Shown: piece after piece, positions 53,061 to 62,940 of the stretch
Layout: each line of letters begins with the position of its first letter
How positions within the stretch are numbered: position 1 is the stretch's first letter
Source of the DNA: Algoriphagus sp.
GTDB lineage: Bacteria; Bacteroidota; Bacteroidia; Cytophagales; Cyclobacteriaceae
Direction: 5' to 3'
DNA length: 64,000 nucleotides
NCBI RefSeq assembly: GCF_030694375.1
Contig: NZ_JAUXYL010000027.1
Span: 36,133-100,132, forward strand
Translations under genes and position numbers: made by a program
Notes under the pieces: model-generated
The model's database searches: none
What the model was told of the DNA's origin: nothing
The model's input: only the letters and a program-made list of their open reading frames with translations

Positions 53061-54419
53061 ATGGCATTGTCCCCAATACTTGTCCAAAAATATAATCGCC
53101 CTGTCCCAAGATATACTTCCTACCCCACAGTACCGCTTTGGGAGGAGGAGCTAAGTTCATCGGGATGGGAAAATCTGGTGAGGAAAGCCTTCAAGATGAC
53201 GGGGAGCAAGGAGGGGCTTACGCTCTATATCCATTTGCCATTTTGCGAAAGTCTATGTACTTATTGTGGATGTACCAAGCGAATTACAAAGAATCATGAC
53301 GTCGAAGACCCATACCTCGAGGCTGTAATCAGAGAATGGTCGCATTATTTGGGTCTCTTTGAAGACTTACCAAAAATCGCGGGAATTCACTTGGGCGGAG
53401 GTACTCCAACTTTTTTTTCGGCACAAAATCTCAATTTTCTGATCTCAAAGATTTTAAAATCAGCCGAAGTTTTACCGGATCACGAATTCAGCTTTGAAGG
53501 ACATCCAAACAACACAACTTTTGGTCATCTGCAGGAATTAGCTCGATTAGGATTTAATCGAGTGAGTTATGGGATTCAGGATTTTGATCTGACTGTTCAA
53601 AAAGCCATTCACAGAATTCAACCATTTGAAAAAGTCAGGGAAGCAACTGAAAATGCCCGAAAACTCGGCTATACCTCGGTGAATTTCGATTTAATTTATG
53701 GATTACCGCACCAAACTTTGGAAACCCTAAAAGAAACCTTTGATCGGGTGTATGAATTAAAGCCTGATCGAATCGCCTTTTACAGCTATGCACATTTGCC
53801 ATCTGCATTTCCGGCCCAAAAAAGCTTTGAAGCCTTCCTTCCCAATGAGCGAGAAAAAAGAGCACTATATGATGCTGGAAAAAAAATGCTGATTGAAATG
53901 GGCTATGAAGAGGTTGGAATGGATCACTTCGCTTTGCCGGATGATCCACTTTGCAAAGCAAAAAGATCAGGTAACCTGCATCGTAATTTTATGGGCTACA
54001 CCACCTCTCCTTCGGAAATGCTCATTGGATTAGGATCAAGTAGTATCAGTGATATTGGATTGGGCTTTGCCCAAAATGAAAAAAACAGCTTATCCTATGA
54101 GCAAATTCTGAAGGAAAACAGACTCCCTGTCATCAAGGGCCACATTCAAACAGAAGAAGATAAGGTCACCCGGAAATTGATTATGGATTTGATCTGCCAA
54201 GGAAGGGCTAATGTTCCCTTTTCAATATGGGAGAAGTTACCGCTCGAAAACATGCAATCCCTCTTTGAAATGGAGGAGGAGGGCTTGGTCAGGATAGATG
54301 AAGGCACTATTTCGGTCACATCTGAAGGGATGGCGGTGGTAAGGAATATTTGTATGCTGTTTGATATGAGAATGATCGCTTCTAAAGCGCAAAAACCCAC
54401 CTTCAGTAAGTCTATCTAA
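53061..54419 (+). CDS. hemN: oxygen-independent coproporphyrinogen III oxidase
   Basis: Cytoplasmic radical-SAM enzyme of 452 aa that converts coproporphyrinogen III to protoporphyrinogen IX without O2. The iron-sulfur site CESLCTYCGC (CxxxCxxC plus a fourth Cys) lies near residue 63, preceded by the HemN-type YTSYPTVPLWEE. GGGTPTFFS and the C-terminal HemN_C region are intact. It supplies heme under low oxygen and so fits the adjacent cbb3 oxidase locus, with which it is convergent and abutting. Confidence 0.96.
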   Translation: MALSPILVQKYNRPVPRYTSYPTVPLWEEELSSSGWENLVRKAFKMTGSKEGLTLYIHLPFCESLCTYCGCTKRITKNHDVEDPYLEAVIREWSHYLGLFEDLPKIAGIHLGGGTPTFFSAQNLNFLISKILKSAEVLPDHEFSFEGHPNNTTFGHLQELARLGFNRVSYGIQDFDLTVQKAIHRIQPFEKVREATENARKLGYTSVNFDLIYGLPHQTLETLKETFDRVYELKPDRIAFYSYAHLPSAFPAQKSFEAFLPNEREKRALYDAGKKMLIEMGYEEVGMDHFALPDDPLCKAKRSGNLHRNFMGYTTSPSEMLIGLGSSSISDIGLGFAQNEKNSLSYEQILKENRLPVIKGHIQTEEDKVTRKLIMDLICQGRANVPFSIWEKLPLENMQSLFEMEEEGLVRIDEGTISVTSEGMAVVRNICMLFDMRMIASKAQKPTFSKSI

Positions 54420-55124
54420 TTAATGACACATGGTAATCTCAACTTGCTGTGCTCCATAATCAAAAGTGGCCAATTCAGGACTGAAACCTGGAATCCCGAG
54501 TCCAAGTCCACGAAAGACCATTAATACTCCAATCAAAATCCCTAAATATGGGATAGCCTTTTGGAATTGCTGTCTACGGATCGCAGGTAAAAGACTTCCG
54601 GACACCATCAACCCAAGTAACATGGGAATTGTCCCAATACCAAAAAAGAACATGTAAGTGGCTCCTAAAAGCGGACTTTGCATCCCCATCGCTACCACCA
54701 AAGCCATGTAAACCATCCCGCATGGCAAAAGCCCATTAACTATTCCTGTGGCAAAAAAAGCAAGCTTGCTTCCTGATTTGAGGTTACGGGCAAGGTGACT
54801 TTTGACCCAAGTGACTACACCCGAAAGTGCCGGAATTGTCAAAAATCGATCTGCTTTTTTATAACTAACAGAGAGCAAAACAACCAAAACCCCCATTGTG
54901 ATTGAGATTCCTTGCTGCACTCCTGCCAACGACAAGGAAAAACCTAAACTCCCAATAATCAAACCCAGAAAAGCGTAGGTCAAACTTCGACCCAAATTGT
55001 AAATGATTTTGTTCCAAAGGAAAGTCTGTCCCTTGTTTCCCCCGACAGCCAAGGCAATAGGGCCACACATTCCAATGCAATGAAATGATCCTAAAAATCC
55101 CAAAACCAAAGCCGTCCAAAGCAT
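54420..55124 (-). CDS. sulfite exporter TauE/SafE-family (UreH/CcoH-locus) membrane protein
   Basis: Inner-membrane protein of 234 aa with about six helices. Starts ALVLGFLGSFHCIGMCGPIALAV, where the HCxxMC pattern may bind metal, and contains GLLPCGMVYMALVVAM. Proteins of this type end many cbb3 oxidase operons and are thought to assist copper supply for the CuB centre. It overlaps ccoH by one base and is last in the operon. Confidence 0.85.
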   Translation of the reverse strand: MLWTALVLGFLGSFHCIGMCGPIALAVGGNKGQTFLWNKIIYNLGRSLTYAFLGLIIGSLGFSLSLAGVQQGISITMGVLVVLLSVSYKKADRFLTIPALSGVVTWVKSHLARNLKSGSKLAFFATGIVNGLLPCGMVYMALVVAMGMQSPLLGATYMFFFGIGTIPMLLGLMVSGSLLPAIRRQQFQKAIPYLGILIGVLMVFRGLGLGIPGFSPELATFDYGAQQVEITMCH

Positions 55125-55549
55125 CAGAGACTTATTTTCTTTTCCTGATAAAAGTCTGTGCCATTTTCAGTCCACGTCAATTGAACTTTCCAGTATCCCG
55201 ATTTTAATTTATCAAGAGACACAGTAGTCTTTCCTTCCTCCTGAATGTCCAGAGCAAGTTCCTGATCCAATCTGGCATCAGATGGTCGGAAAAGCTGCAA
55301 ATTCCCCTTCGCCCCCACAGGAAGATCCAAAACCATACTTTTTGATTGGGAATCAAAAAGCAAAACTTCCCGGTCCAGTCCTGCTGCAGAAGTCTCTCGA
55401 TCTATCTGATCCTGATATTTGATCTCCTTTTCGTAATAATTCTCAGTGACAAGATGGATATCATCCTGCCTTACTGAAATGACTACCAAAGTCAAAATGA
55501 AGCCAACGAAGGCAATGATGGTCAATAGAATTCCTTTTCCCCAATCCAT
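55124..55549 (-). CDS. ccoH: FixH/CcoH family protein
   Basis: 141-aa single-pass inner-membrane protein: N-terminal helix (GILLTIIAFVGFILTLVVIS), then the FixH pattern NYYEKEIKYQDQIDRE and a periplasmic beta domain. CcoH is needed to assemble or stabilise cbb3 oxidase. It lies 8 bp after ccoG and is coupled to the SafE-family gene. Confidence 0.9.
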   Translation of the reverse strand: MDWGKGILLTIIAFVGFILTLVVISVRQDDIHLVTENYYEKEIKYQDQIDRETSAAGLDREVLLFDSQSKSMVLDLPVGAKGNLQLFRPSDARLDQELALDIQEEGKTTVSLDKLKSGYWKVQLTWTENGTDFYQEKKISL

Positions 55550-55557
55550 AGTTTCTG

Positions 55558-56985
55558 TTATTTTTTGACACCCACCGGCGCCATAAAGTTTGTTTGAATC
55601 TCATCAAATTCCCGCCCTTCACTGAAGAGCTGAAGCATCACCTTCTCCTGAGGTATTTTTACCGAAGATTGGTCCCTTACCAAGAAGAACCTGCCTTCAA
55701 ACTTTGTTTGAGGCTCCAAAACCCATTCCGTAGCCCCTACGATTTCAACCTTCATCCCCTCAGCCATTGCCTTAATGTCCACACGCTGCGGTTCAAAGGT
55801 TTTGTTGATCAAAGTGATATTATAGAGATTGGAAACCATACCAGCTTCCCGTTGCTGATAGGTCATTCCGGGAAAACGTGTTATCGTCCCCTCCAAATCC
55901 TCTCTGGTAGCTATGAGGGCAATAAATGCAGCCACTAATACTAAAAGGACCACGGTATATCCTTTGACTCTACCGGTTAGCAATTTTTGAAAGCCTTGTT
56001 TAATACTGTTTTCAGATGCATAACGAATCAGTCCAACCGGTCTATCTACTTTGATCATCACCTCATCACATGCGTCGATGCATGCGGTACAACTGACACA
56101 TTCCATCTGGGTTCCATTTCGGATATCAATACCGGTGGGACAAACCTGAACACAAAGACCACAATCGATACAGTCACCCTTTGGCGCTGGTGCCACTTCA
56201 TTTTTCCGGATTGGAGTCCGTGGTTCTCCTCGTACATAATCATACAAGACATTGATACTGTTGTTATCCAAAAGAACCCCCTGAAGCCTGCCATAAGGAC
56301 AAACAACCAGGCAAGCTTGCTCTCTAAACCAAGAAAATACCAACATGAAAATTCCTGAAAATGCAACAAGTCCGATAAACCCGGCCATGTTTTCAGTGGG
56401 CGGTTTGGAAACAATTTCTTTCACCTGATCAATTCCAATCAAGTATGCCATTACCAAATGCCCTATCATTAAGGATATCAAGGCGAAAACACTGATTTTC
56501 AGTCCCTTTTTTATTACTTTCTCAGCATTCCAAGGTGACTCATTTAAGGTTCTCTGCTGATTGGCATCCCCTTCAATCAGGTATTCGATTTTACGAAAAA
56601 CCATCTCCATGAAAAGTGTTTGGGGGCATGCCCAACCGCACCAAACCCTTCCAAAGACAACGGTGAACAAAATAATGAACACAAAGAATATCAGAAGGAG
56701 AAAAATCAACAAGTGTGTATCCTGGGGCCAAAATGCAGCTCCAAAGATGATGAACTTTCGTTCGAAAATATTGAAAAGCATGTATGGCCTGCCATTAACT
56801 TGAATAAAGGGGCCAGCAAACAAAATCGCCAATAAAACCCATGACAGATAGGTCCGGTATCTATAAAAATAACCGGAAACCTTTTTTGGATACACCCAAT
56901 TTCGCTTTCCGTCTTCTTTGACAGTGGCGAGTGCGTCCCGGAAACTTTCCGGGTTCAAATGTGGGTTTTGGTTCTTCTTAGCCAT
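55558..56985 (-). CDS. ccoG: cbb3 oxidase accessory protein CcoG
   Basis: Membrane iron-sulfur protein of 475 aa. Several N-terminal helices, motif WCGWACPQTLFMEMVFRK near residue 115, the two 4Fe-4S clusters in CIDCGLCVQVCPTG and CVSCTACIDACDE, a membrane helix near 345, and a C-terminal immunoglobulin-like domain. CcoG acts as a cupric reductase supporting CuB insertion in proteobacteria. Between ccoP and this gene lies a hairpin that may reduce read-through. Confidence 0.95.
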   Translation of the reverse strand: MAKKNQNPHLNPESFRDALATVKEDGKRNWVYPKKVSGYFYRYRTYLSWVLLAILFAGPFIQVNGRPYMLFNIFERKFIIFGAAFWPQDTHLLIFLLLIFFVFIILFTVVFGRVWCGWACPQTLFMEMVFRKIEYLIEGDANQQRTLNESPWNAEKVIKKGLKISVFALISLMIGHLVMAYLIGIDQVKEIVSKPPTENMAGFIGLVAFSGIFMLVFSWFREQACLVVCPYGRLQGVLLDNNSINVLYDYVRGEPRTPIRKNEVAPAPKGDCIDCGLCVQVCPTGIDIRNGTQMECVSCTACIDACDEVMIKVDRPVGLIRYASENSIKQGFQKLLTGRVKGYTVVLLVLVAAFIALIATREDLEGTITRFPGMTYQQREAGMVSNLYNITLINKTFEPQRVDIKAMAEGMKVEIVGATEWVLEPQTKFEGRFFLVRDQSSVKIPQEKVMLQLFSEGREFDEIQTNFMAPVGVKK

Positions 56986-57000
56986 AGTTTAAGCAAAATA

Positions 57001-57025
57001 CTGCCGAGAGAAAATCTCCCGGCAG
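57001..57025 (-). terminator. hairpin between ccoP and ccoG
   Basis: CTGCC..GGCAG stem-loop with inner GAGA/TCTC pairing; on the minus strand it is followed by TATTTTGCTT, a weak T-run. Placed inside an otherwise continuous operon, it may be an attenuating terminator or an mRNA-stabilising end that sets different levels of structural and accessory genes. Confidence 0.5.
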
Positions 57026-57033
57026 TGATAAAT

Positions 57034-57960
57034 TTACTCTATCGATGCAACAACAGATGTGCTATCAGTCACAGGTGCTTTCTCTTCAGAAGTTGGGGCA
57101 TAGCGCTCGCCCTGAGGTTCTTTAGGAACAGCAGGTGAGGTGCCTTTCATGGCAAGAATATAAGAAGAAACTTGCTGCATTTGCTCAGGACTCAGCTGAT
57201 CTTGCCAAGGAATCATCCCTTTTTCTACGACACCATATTTGATAATTTTGAAAACATCAGCAATAGATCCACCATGAATCCAATACTCATCCGTAAGGTT
57301 TGGCCCAACACCGCCACCTCCGTCAGATGCATGACATGCTGCACAATTGGTTTCGAAAATGGTCTTTCCTGAGGCCAAGGCTGTCGCTGATTCATCAAAT
57401 ACTACCGTATTCTCATCAATCCCTGCTACCATATTGGCTTTTCGGACTTCAGCGGCAACTGCTTCGATACGCAATTCTTCTTCATATTCCTCTACTCCTG
57501 TGGGGCCATTTCCCAACACTGAATAGTTGACGAAATAAACAACCGCAAAAATAACCGTCCCCACAAATACGCCCTGAAGCCAGGGAGGCATGAAATTATC
57601 CAATTCAGTAATTCCATCGTAGGAGTGATCGGCCATCATTTTGGCTTTTTCTGCTTTGCCTCCGACTTCATCCACTTGTCCTGTCACAAAACGTTCTTTG
57701 AAGGAATCCCACCAAGAAGGCTGATTAGCCAAACTTGGATCTTCCTTGCGGAGCACTGCCGCTATGAAAGACATGAGATAAACCATCAAAATCAACAGGA
57801 GAACGATGACGCCTAGTACAATCCCTAAAATCACCAAAAGCGTCAACTGACCAGAATCCATGGCTTGTAATTTGGTATACCAATTTGATTCTTCAGCTTG
57901 TGCCCAGACTGGAAAAGTCGTAAGCCCCAAAATTGCGAGTAATGAAAATAGCTTCTTCAT
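57034..57960 (-). CDS. ccoP: cbb3 oxidase cytochrome c subunit CcoP, single heme
   Basis: 308 aa. Signal-like first helix (residues 1-20), a second helix (about 40-65), a third (about 128-150) after the CcoP linker DGITELDNFMPPWLQGVF, then one cytochrome c domain with CAACHASDGGGGVGPNLTDE near residue 208 and a distal Met in KGMIPWQDQL. Canonical proteobacterial CcoP carries two CxxCH motifs; only one is present here, as in several Bacteroidota. It overlaps ccoQ by 4 bp. Confidence 0.93.
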   Translation of the reverse strand: MKKLFSLLAILGLTTFPVWAQAEESNWYTKLQAMDSGQLTLLVILGIVLGVIVLLLILMVYLMSFIAAVLRKEDPSLANQPSWWDSFKERFVTGQVDEVGGKAEKAKMMADHSYDGITELDNFMPPWLQGVFVGTVIFAVVYFVNYSVLGNGPTGVEEYEEELRIEAVAAEVRKANMVAGIDENTVVFDESATALASGKTIFETNCAACHASDGGGGVGPNLTDEYWIHGGSIADVFKIIKYGVVEKGMIPWQDQLSPEQMQQVSSYILAMKGTSPAVPKEPQGERYAPTSEEKAPVTDSTSVVASIE

Positions 57961-58139
57961 GGCTGATTGATGGTTGATTCTTGGTCGTCAAAAGGGAGAG
58001 ATTCCATGTGTTTAATATGGTCTTTGGGTGTTCTCACCACCCAGATAAACATCCCCACAAAAAACAGCAAGAAGATGATCAATGAAATGATCGGATAGAT
58101 CTCTATGTTGTCGATTGATCTAAGAATTTCTTTATACAT
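57957..58139 (-). CDS. ccoQ: CcoQ-like small subunit
   Basis: 60 aa with one membrane helix (IYPIISLIIFLLFFVGMFIWVV) followed by a short polar tail (RTPKDHIKHMESLPFDDQ). Size, topology and position between ccoNO and ccoP identify it as the FixQ/CcoQ subunit that stabilises the oxidase core. It starts 11 bp after the ccoNO stop. Confidence 0.85.
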   Translation of the reverse strand: MYKEILRSIDNIEIYPIISLIIFLLFFVGMFIWVVRTPKDHIKHMESLPFDDQESTINQP

Positions 58140-58150
58140 GGCTTCAATGG

Positions 58151-60283
58151 TTATTGGTTGGATGCGGAGGATTGTTTGATATCTGTACCCATTCGCTGTA
58201 GATAAGCTATCAAGGCGACAATTTCAGTATTCGGACCGACCTCGACACCTGCCTCTTTAAGGTTTGCAACCACTTTGGCTGCTTGGGCATCGTAATCAGC
58301 AGTCGCTTCCTGATCAAATCCTTCGGGATAAGGAACGCCCAGTTTTTGAAGGGTTCTGATTTTTGCAGGTAAATCCGAATTATCCAGTTCATTGGTAGCC
58401 ATCCAAGGATAAGGAGGCATCAAAGAACCAGGGGACATTGATCTCGGATCAGTCATGTGGTAATAATGCCAGCTGTCAGGATACTTTCCGCCGATTCGAT
58501 GAAGATCCGGGCCGGTTCGCTTGGAGCCCCAGAGGAAAGGACGGTCATAGACGAATTCACCGGCTTTGGAATATTCTCCATATCGTTCGGTCTCTGATCT
58601 GAAAGGTCGGATCATCTGAGAGTGGCAACCCACGCAACCGTTGGCTATATAAAGGTCCCGTCCCTCTAATTCGAGTGGTGTGTATGGTTTTACAGCACTG
58701 ATTGTAGGCACATTGGATTTTATCAAAATCGTAGGAATGATTTCAATGGCACCTCCTATGGCAATCGCAAGAGTTGCCAAAATGGTAAAGAATACAGGCT
58801 TTCTTTCCCATGCTCTGTGCCAGAACTCACCGCTAGGGTTGTATGCTTTGGCCAAGGCAGGTGCTTGATCTTCTTCTGTCTCCTGGAAAACACCTTGCTT
58901 CGCGGTCTTCCACATATTGTACATCATCACAATGGCACCACTTAGGTAAAGTACTCCACCAAAAGCACGAAGTATATACATCGGAACGATTTGGATCACA
59001 GTTTCCAGGAAATTTGGATATGCTAGACGACCCGCTTCATTGAATTCTTTCAGCATCAGAAATTGAGTCAGCCCTGAGACATAAAGTGGAAGCGCGTAGA
59101 AAATAATACCCAGTGTTCCGAGCCAAAAGTGCGTATTCGCAAGTTTTGTAGAGTACAAAGTCGTTTTGAAAAGTCTTGGCCACATCCAATACAGCATTCC
59201 AAAAGTCAGGAAGCCATTCCAGCCAAGTCCACCAATGTGCACGTGCCCTACTATCCAGTCTGTGTAGTGGGCTATAGCATTTACATTTTTGAGTGACAAC
59301 ATCGGCCCTTCAAAAGTGGCCATACCATAAGCTGTAATAGCTACCACCAAAAATTTCAAAACGGGTTCGGTCCTAACTTTGTCCCAAGCTCCTCTTAATG
59401 TCAAAAGTCCATTGACCATACCACCCCAAGAAGGAGCGATAAGCATCACTGAAAATACTGTTCCCAATACTTGAGCCCACTCTGGCAGCGCTGTGTAAAG
59501 CAAATGGTGAGGACCCGCCCACATATAGAGGAAGATCAGCGACCAAAAGTGGACAATAGATAGCTTATATGAATAAACCGGTCGATTTGCAGCTTTTGGT
59601 AAGAAATAATACATCAATCCCAAAAATGGAGTCGTAAGAAAGAATGCGACAGCATTGTGTCCATACCACCACTGTACTAGAGCATCCTGCACACCGGCAT
59701 AGCCGGAGTAACTCTTCATAAATGAAACTGGCAGCTCAAACGAATTGAAAATATGGAGCACTGCAACTGTAACAAATGATGCTAAATAGAACCAAATAGC
59801 TACATACATATGCCGTTCTCTACGCTTAATCAGCGTACCGATCATATTTGCACCGAATGCTACCCAAACAATGGCAATTGCGATATCAATAGGCCACTCC
59901 AACTCCGCATATTCTTTGGAAGTAGTTAGTCCCAAAGGCAAAGTGATAGCAGCTGCTACGATAATTAGTTGCCAGCCCCAAAAGTGGAACCAACTGAGCA
60001 TGCTGTTCCACATCGGTGTTTTGAGCAGCCTTGGCATGGAATAATAAATCCCTGCGAAAATTGCGTTACCCACAAAAGCGAAGATGACTGCATTGGTATG
60101 CAGCGGGCGAATCCTTCCAAATGTAGTGTAGGGATTACCCAAATTGGCCTCAGGAAGGAAAAGCTGGGTGGCGGCGAGTAGCCCCACTAACATACCAACT
60201 AGACCCCAGATAATCGTAGCGGCACTGAAGTACTTGACAATTTTATTGTCATAGTGGAACCGTTCCAAAGTAGAATCATTCAT
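58151..60283 (-). CDS. ccoNO: fused cbb3 oxidase subunits CcoN-CcoO
   Basis: 710 aa from the ATG at 60283 (MNDSTLERFHYDNKI); the longer frame would overrun ccoS. Residues about 1-480 form the 12-helix heme-copper catalytic subunit CcoN (HTNAVIFAFVGNAIFAG, WWYGHNAVAFFLT, PHHLLYTALPEW, DWIVGHVHIGGLGWNGF with heme and CuB histidines). After a linker and another helix, residues about 565-700 form CcoO, with a heme c site CVGCHSQMIRPFRSE and Met in SMSPGSLMPPYPWM. Fusion of the two subunits is usual in Bacteroidota. It overlaps ccoS by 8 bp. Confidence 0.97.
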   Translation of the reverse strand: MNDSTLERFHYDNKIVKYFSAATIIWGLVGMLVGLLAATQLFLPEANLGNPYTTFGRIRPLHTNAVIFAFVGNAIFAGIYYSMPRLLKTPMWNSMLSWFHFWGWQLIIVAAAITLPLGLTTSKEYAELEWPIDIAIAIVWVAFGANMIGTLIKRRERHMYVAIWFYLASFVTVAVLHIFNSFELPVSFMKSYSGYAGVQDALVQWWYGHNAVAFFLTTPFLGLMYYFLPKAANRPVYSYKLSIVHFWSLIFLYMWAGPHHLLYTALPEWAQVLGTVFSVMLIAPSWGGMVNGLLTLRGAWDKVRTEPVLKFLVVAITAYGMATFEGPMLSLKNVNAIAHYTDWIVGHVHIGGLGWNGFLTFGMLYWMWPRLFKTTLYSTKLANTHFWLGTLGIIFYALPLYVSGLTQFLMLKEFNEAGRLAYPNFLETVIQIVPMYILRAFGGVLYLSGAIVMMYNMWKTAKQGVFQETEEDQAPALAKAYNPSGEFWHRAWERKPVFFTILATLAIAIGGAIEIIPTILIKSNVPTISAVKPYTPLELEGRDLYIANGCVGCHSQMIRPFRSETERYGEYSKAGEFVYDRPFLWGSKRTGPDLHRIGGKYPDSWHYYHMTDPRSMSPGSLMPPYPWMATNELDNSDLPAKIRTLQKLGVPYPEGFDQEATADYDAQAAKVVANLKEAGVEVGPNTEIVALIAYLQRMGTDIKQSSASNQ

Positions 60284-60464
60284 AGGACTTGGTTTTTTTT
60301 GGTTGATCTTTTTTTGATTTTTTAGGCTGATTTTCAAATAAAATTCGGATAGAAGGAGTGTAGCTATCGTCAAACTGCCCGTCTTTCATTGCTCTGAAAA
60401 AGAGGAATAAAAACGTGACTGCCAGGATGAGACTCACTGCAATGAGTATGAAAATGACTTCCAT
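60276..60464 (-). CDS. ccoS: cbb3 oxidase assembly protein CcoS
   Basis: 62 aa with a single N-terminal membrane helix (VIFILIAVSLILAVTFLFLF), then the CcoS pattern FRAMKDGQFDDSYTPSIRIL. CcoS is needed for cofactor insertion in the oxidase. One base after ccoI and overlapping ccoNO, so it lies in the same transcript. Confidence 0.9.
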   Translation of the reverse strand: MEVIFILIAVSLILAVTFLFLFFRAMKDGQFDDSYTPSIRILFENQPKKSKKDQPKKTKSYE

Positions 60465-60465
60465 A

Positions 60466-62895
60466 TTAGTGTTTGTTTAAATGAATGAGACTCTTGCGAA
60501 CCCCCATGAAATTGGTAGCCAATGTCGTAAAGACCACCACTGAAATACTGCTCAGAGGCATTAGAATAGCGCAGAGAACAGGGCTGAGTAGTCCCTGAAC
60601 TGCTAGACTGATCCCTAGAATATTATATAAAAAGCTCAGTCCAAAACTGGCTTTGATTATCAATCGGCTATTTCGGGCAAAGGCAAGGAAATTTGGAATT
60701 CTGACAAAAGATTCTGCATCGAGTATGGCATCACTTGCAGGAGAAAAATGACTGACTCGGTCTGTAATTGCTATCCCTACCTGACTTTCTTGAAGTGCCC
60801 CTGCATCATTGAGTCCATCTCCTATCATCAATGTGTTCTTCCCCTTGATATTGAGTGCTTTTAGGTAGTTAAGTTTGTCTGTAGGACTTTGCTCAAAGTT
60901 GAACTTAAGCTCAGATGAAAGTTGAAGAGCCAAAGACTCCCTTTCATGTGCATGATCCCCCGAAAGTACATGGAGTTCATAGTTCTCCGCTAGTCCTTTT
61001 ACCACCTTAGATGCCCCATTTCTCAACCCGGACTGAATGTGAAAATAGCCCAAGTTGACTCCTTCCACATTAAGGAAAACATGATTTCCGCCTTCTGAAA
61101 AATGATCGCCCTTCACACCGGTGAAGCTTTTCGAACCCAGACGGAATTCTTGGTTTTTGTAAACAGCTAAAACTCCAGCCCCTTTTAATTCCTGAACTTT
61201 TTCCAAATGAACCGGATGAATTTTGCCTAAAAAAAGATTAATTCTGTTACTAAGCGGATGTGTAGATCGAGCTACCATCGCTTTGATAATTGACTTGGTT
61301 TCAGCTGAGAGTGGCTCCCCAAAATATTCAATGGAAGCATTTGCAGGATCAGTCAAGGTCCCGGTTTTGTCAAAGACAACAGTATCCAATAGGGCAAGTC
61401 TTTCGACTACAGCTGCATTTTTAAGGTAAAATTTCCCTTTACCGAATATTCTCAGGGTATTGCCCAAAGTAAATGGAGTCGACATGGAAAGTGCACAGGG
61501 GCAGGCTACAATTAGGACAGTGGTAAAGGCTTTCACCGCAATAGAGAGATCCTTGCCCATCCAGAAAACAAATGCAACAAGCGCAATGCTGAGCACTGTC
61601 CAGGTAAAGACTCCACTGATTCGATTTGCCAAAGGCTCCAAAAGACGTTTGTTGGATTTCTCAAAAGACTCATTATTCCACAAATCCGTAAGGTAGCCCT
61701 GAGAGGGAGATTTTTGAATAGTCAACAAAATGGGTTCACCTTTTTGTCTTCCACCAGCGTAAATCAACTCCCCTTTCCGCTTGGGAATCGGTACTTCTTC
61801 CCCTGTCACAAAGCTGTAATCGATATCAGCTTGATCACTCAATAACAGGGCATCCGCGGGGATCAATTCTTCATCCCGGACCAAAACGACATCACCTACC
61901 TGAAGCTTAAAAAGTGGAATCACTTCTTCTCGATCTTGTATAAGGCGAGTTACAGCGATTGGAAAATAGGACTTATAATCCCGGTCAAATTCAAGCGTAG
62001 CAAAGGTCTTTTGCTGGTAAACTTTCCCTAATAGTAGAAAGAAAAGCAAACCCCCAAGGCTGTCCATGTATCCGGCATTTCCCTGAACAAAAATCTCCCA
62101 AAGGGAATAAAGAAAAAAGGCAATAATTCCCAATACTATGGGGACATCCATATTGATTTTACGCTGGCGGATAGCGTTCCAAGCAGACGTGTAATAATCA
62201 CTTGCTGAATAAAATACAATCGGAAGCGAAAGGACTACATTGAGGTAATCAAATAATCTTTTAAACCCTTCGCCAAGCAATTCTGCTTCAGAAAAATACT
62301 CAGGCATACTGAATAGCATCATATTTCCAAAGCAAAAACCTGCAACTCCCAGTTTGGTCAGGGTCTTGCGATCCACTGGATTTTTGGACTTATGATCTAA
62401 GTCCGAAAGATTAATCTTGGGTTCATATCCGAGAGAAGAAAGGAGACTTACTACCTCTTTTAAACTGATTTGATCATGAAGAAACTTGACCTGAACTTTC
62501 TTTTTAATAAAATCAACTCGGCTACTAAATATAGATTTATTGATTTGGAATAAGTTTTCCAAAAGCCATATACAAGATGCACAGTGAATTAAAGGGATGT
62601 AAAAAGTAATATGACTTTCTAAGTCGTTTTTGAAATCCAATAATTTCTGCCCAACATCTAAATCATCTAAATAGTCAAATCTATTTTTTAACCTAGAATT
62701 ATCTTTTTGACTCTTTCCAGGATTTGCATCAAGTTCATAGTATTCGCAGAGATCGTTTTGAGTCAAAACTTCATACACCAGTTTACATCCCTGACAGCAG
62801 AATTTTTTATCTTCAACTGAAATGAATTCCTGCTCACAGCTCTCTCCGCAATGGTAGCATTTGGATTGGATTTCTGAAGGTAATACTGGATGCAT
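60466..62895 (-). CDS. ccoI: copper-translocating P-type ATPase (CcoI/FixI)
   Basis: Inner-membrane P1B ATPase of 809 aa. An N-terminal cysteine-rich metal-binding region (KCYHCGESCEQ, FCCQGCKLVYEVL), an HMA-like domain with HCASCIWLLENLF, and eight membrane helices. TGEEVPIPK (actuator), the copper CPC motif VACPCALSMSTPF, phosphorylated Asp in VFDKTGTLTDP, an HP in STHPLSNR, and GDGLNDAGAL follow. CcoI-type pumps deliver copper for cbb3 assembly rather than detoxification. It is first in the operon; a TGA-N6-TCA dyad lies about 46 bp upstream of its start. Confidence 0.95.
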   Translation of the reverse strand: MHPVLPSEIQSKCYHCGESCEQEFISVEDKKFCCQGCKLVYEVLTQNDLCEYYELDANPGKSQKDNSRLKNRFDYLDDLDVGQKLLDFKNDLESHITFYIPLIHCASCIWLLENLFQINKSIFSSRVDFIKKKVQVKFLHDQISLKEVVSLLSSLGYEPKINLSDLDHKSKNPVDRKTLTKLGVAGFCFGNMMLFSMPEYFSEAELLGEGFKRLFDYLNVVLSLPIVFYSASDYYTSAWNAIRQRKINMDVPIVLGIIAFFLYSLWEIFVQGNAGYMDSLGGLLFFLLLGKVYQQKTFATLEFDRDYKSYFPIAVTRLIQDREEVIPLFKLQVGDVVLVRDEELIPADALLLSDQADIDYSFVTGEEVPIPKRKGELIYAGGRQKGEPILLTIQKSPSQGYLTDLWNNESFEKSNKRLLEPLANRISGVFTWTVLSIALVAFVFWMGKDLSIAVKAFTTVLIVACPCALSMSTPFTLGNTLRIFGKGKFYLKNAAVVERLALLDTVVFDKTGTLTDPANASIEYFGEPLSAETKSIIKAMVARSTHPLSNRINLFLGKIHPVHLEKVQELKGAGVLAVYKNQEFRLGSKSFTGVKGDHFSEGGNHVFLNVEGVNLGYFHIQSGLRNGASKVVKGLAENYELHVLSGDHAHERESLALQLSSELKFNFEQSPTDKLNYLKALNIKGKNTLMIGDGLNDAGALQESQVGIAITDRVSHFSPASDAILDAESFVRIPNFLAFARNSRLIIKASFGLSFLYNILGISLAVQGLLSPVLCAILMPLSSISVVVFTTLATNFMGVRKSLIHLNKH

Positions 62896-62940
62896 TCTGA
62901 AATATTTTTATAAAATTACCCTGACACTGATTGAAAAAAC

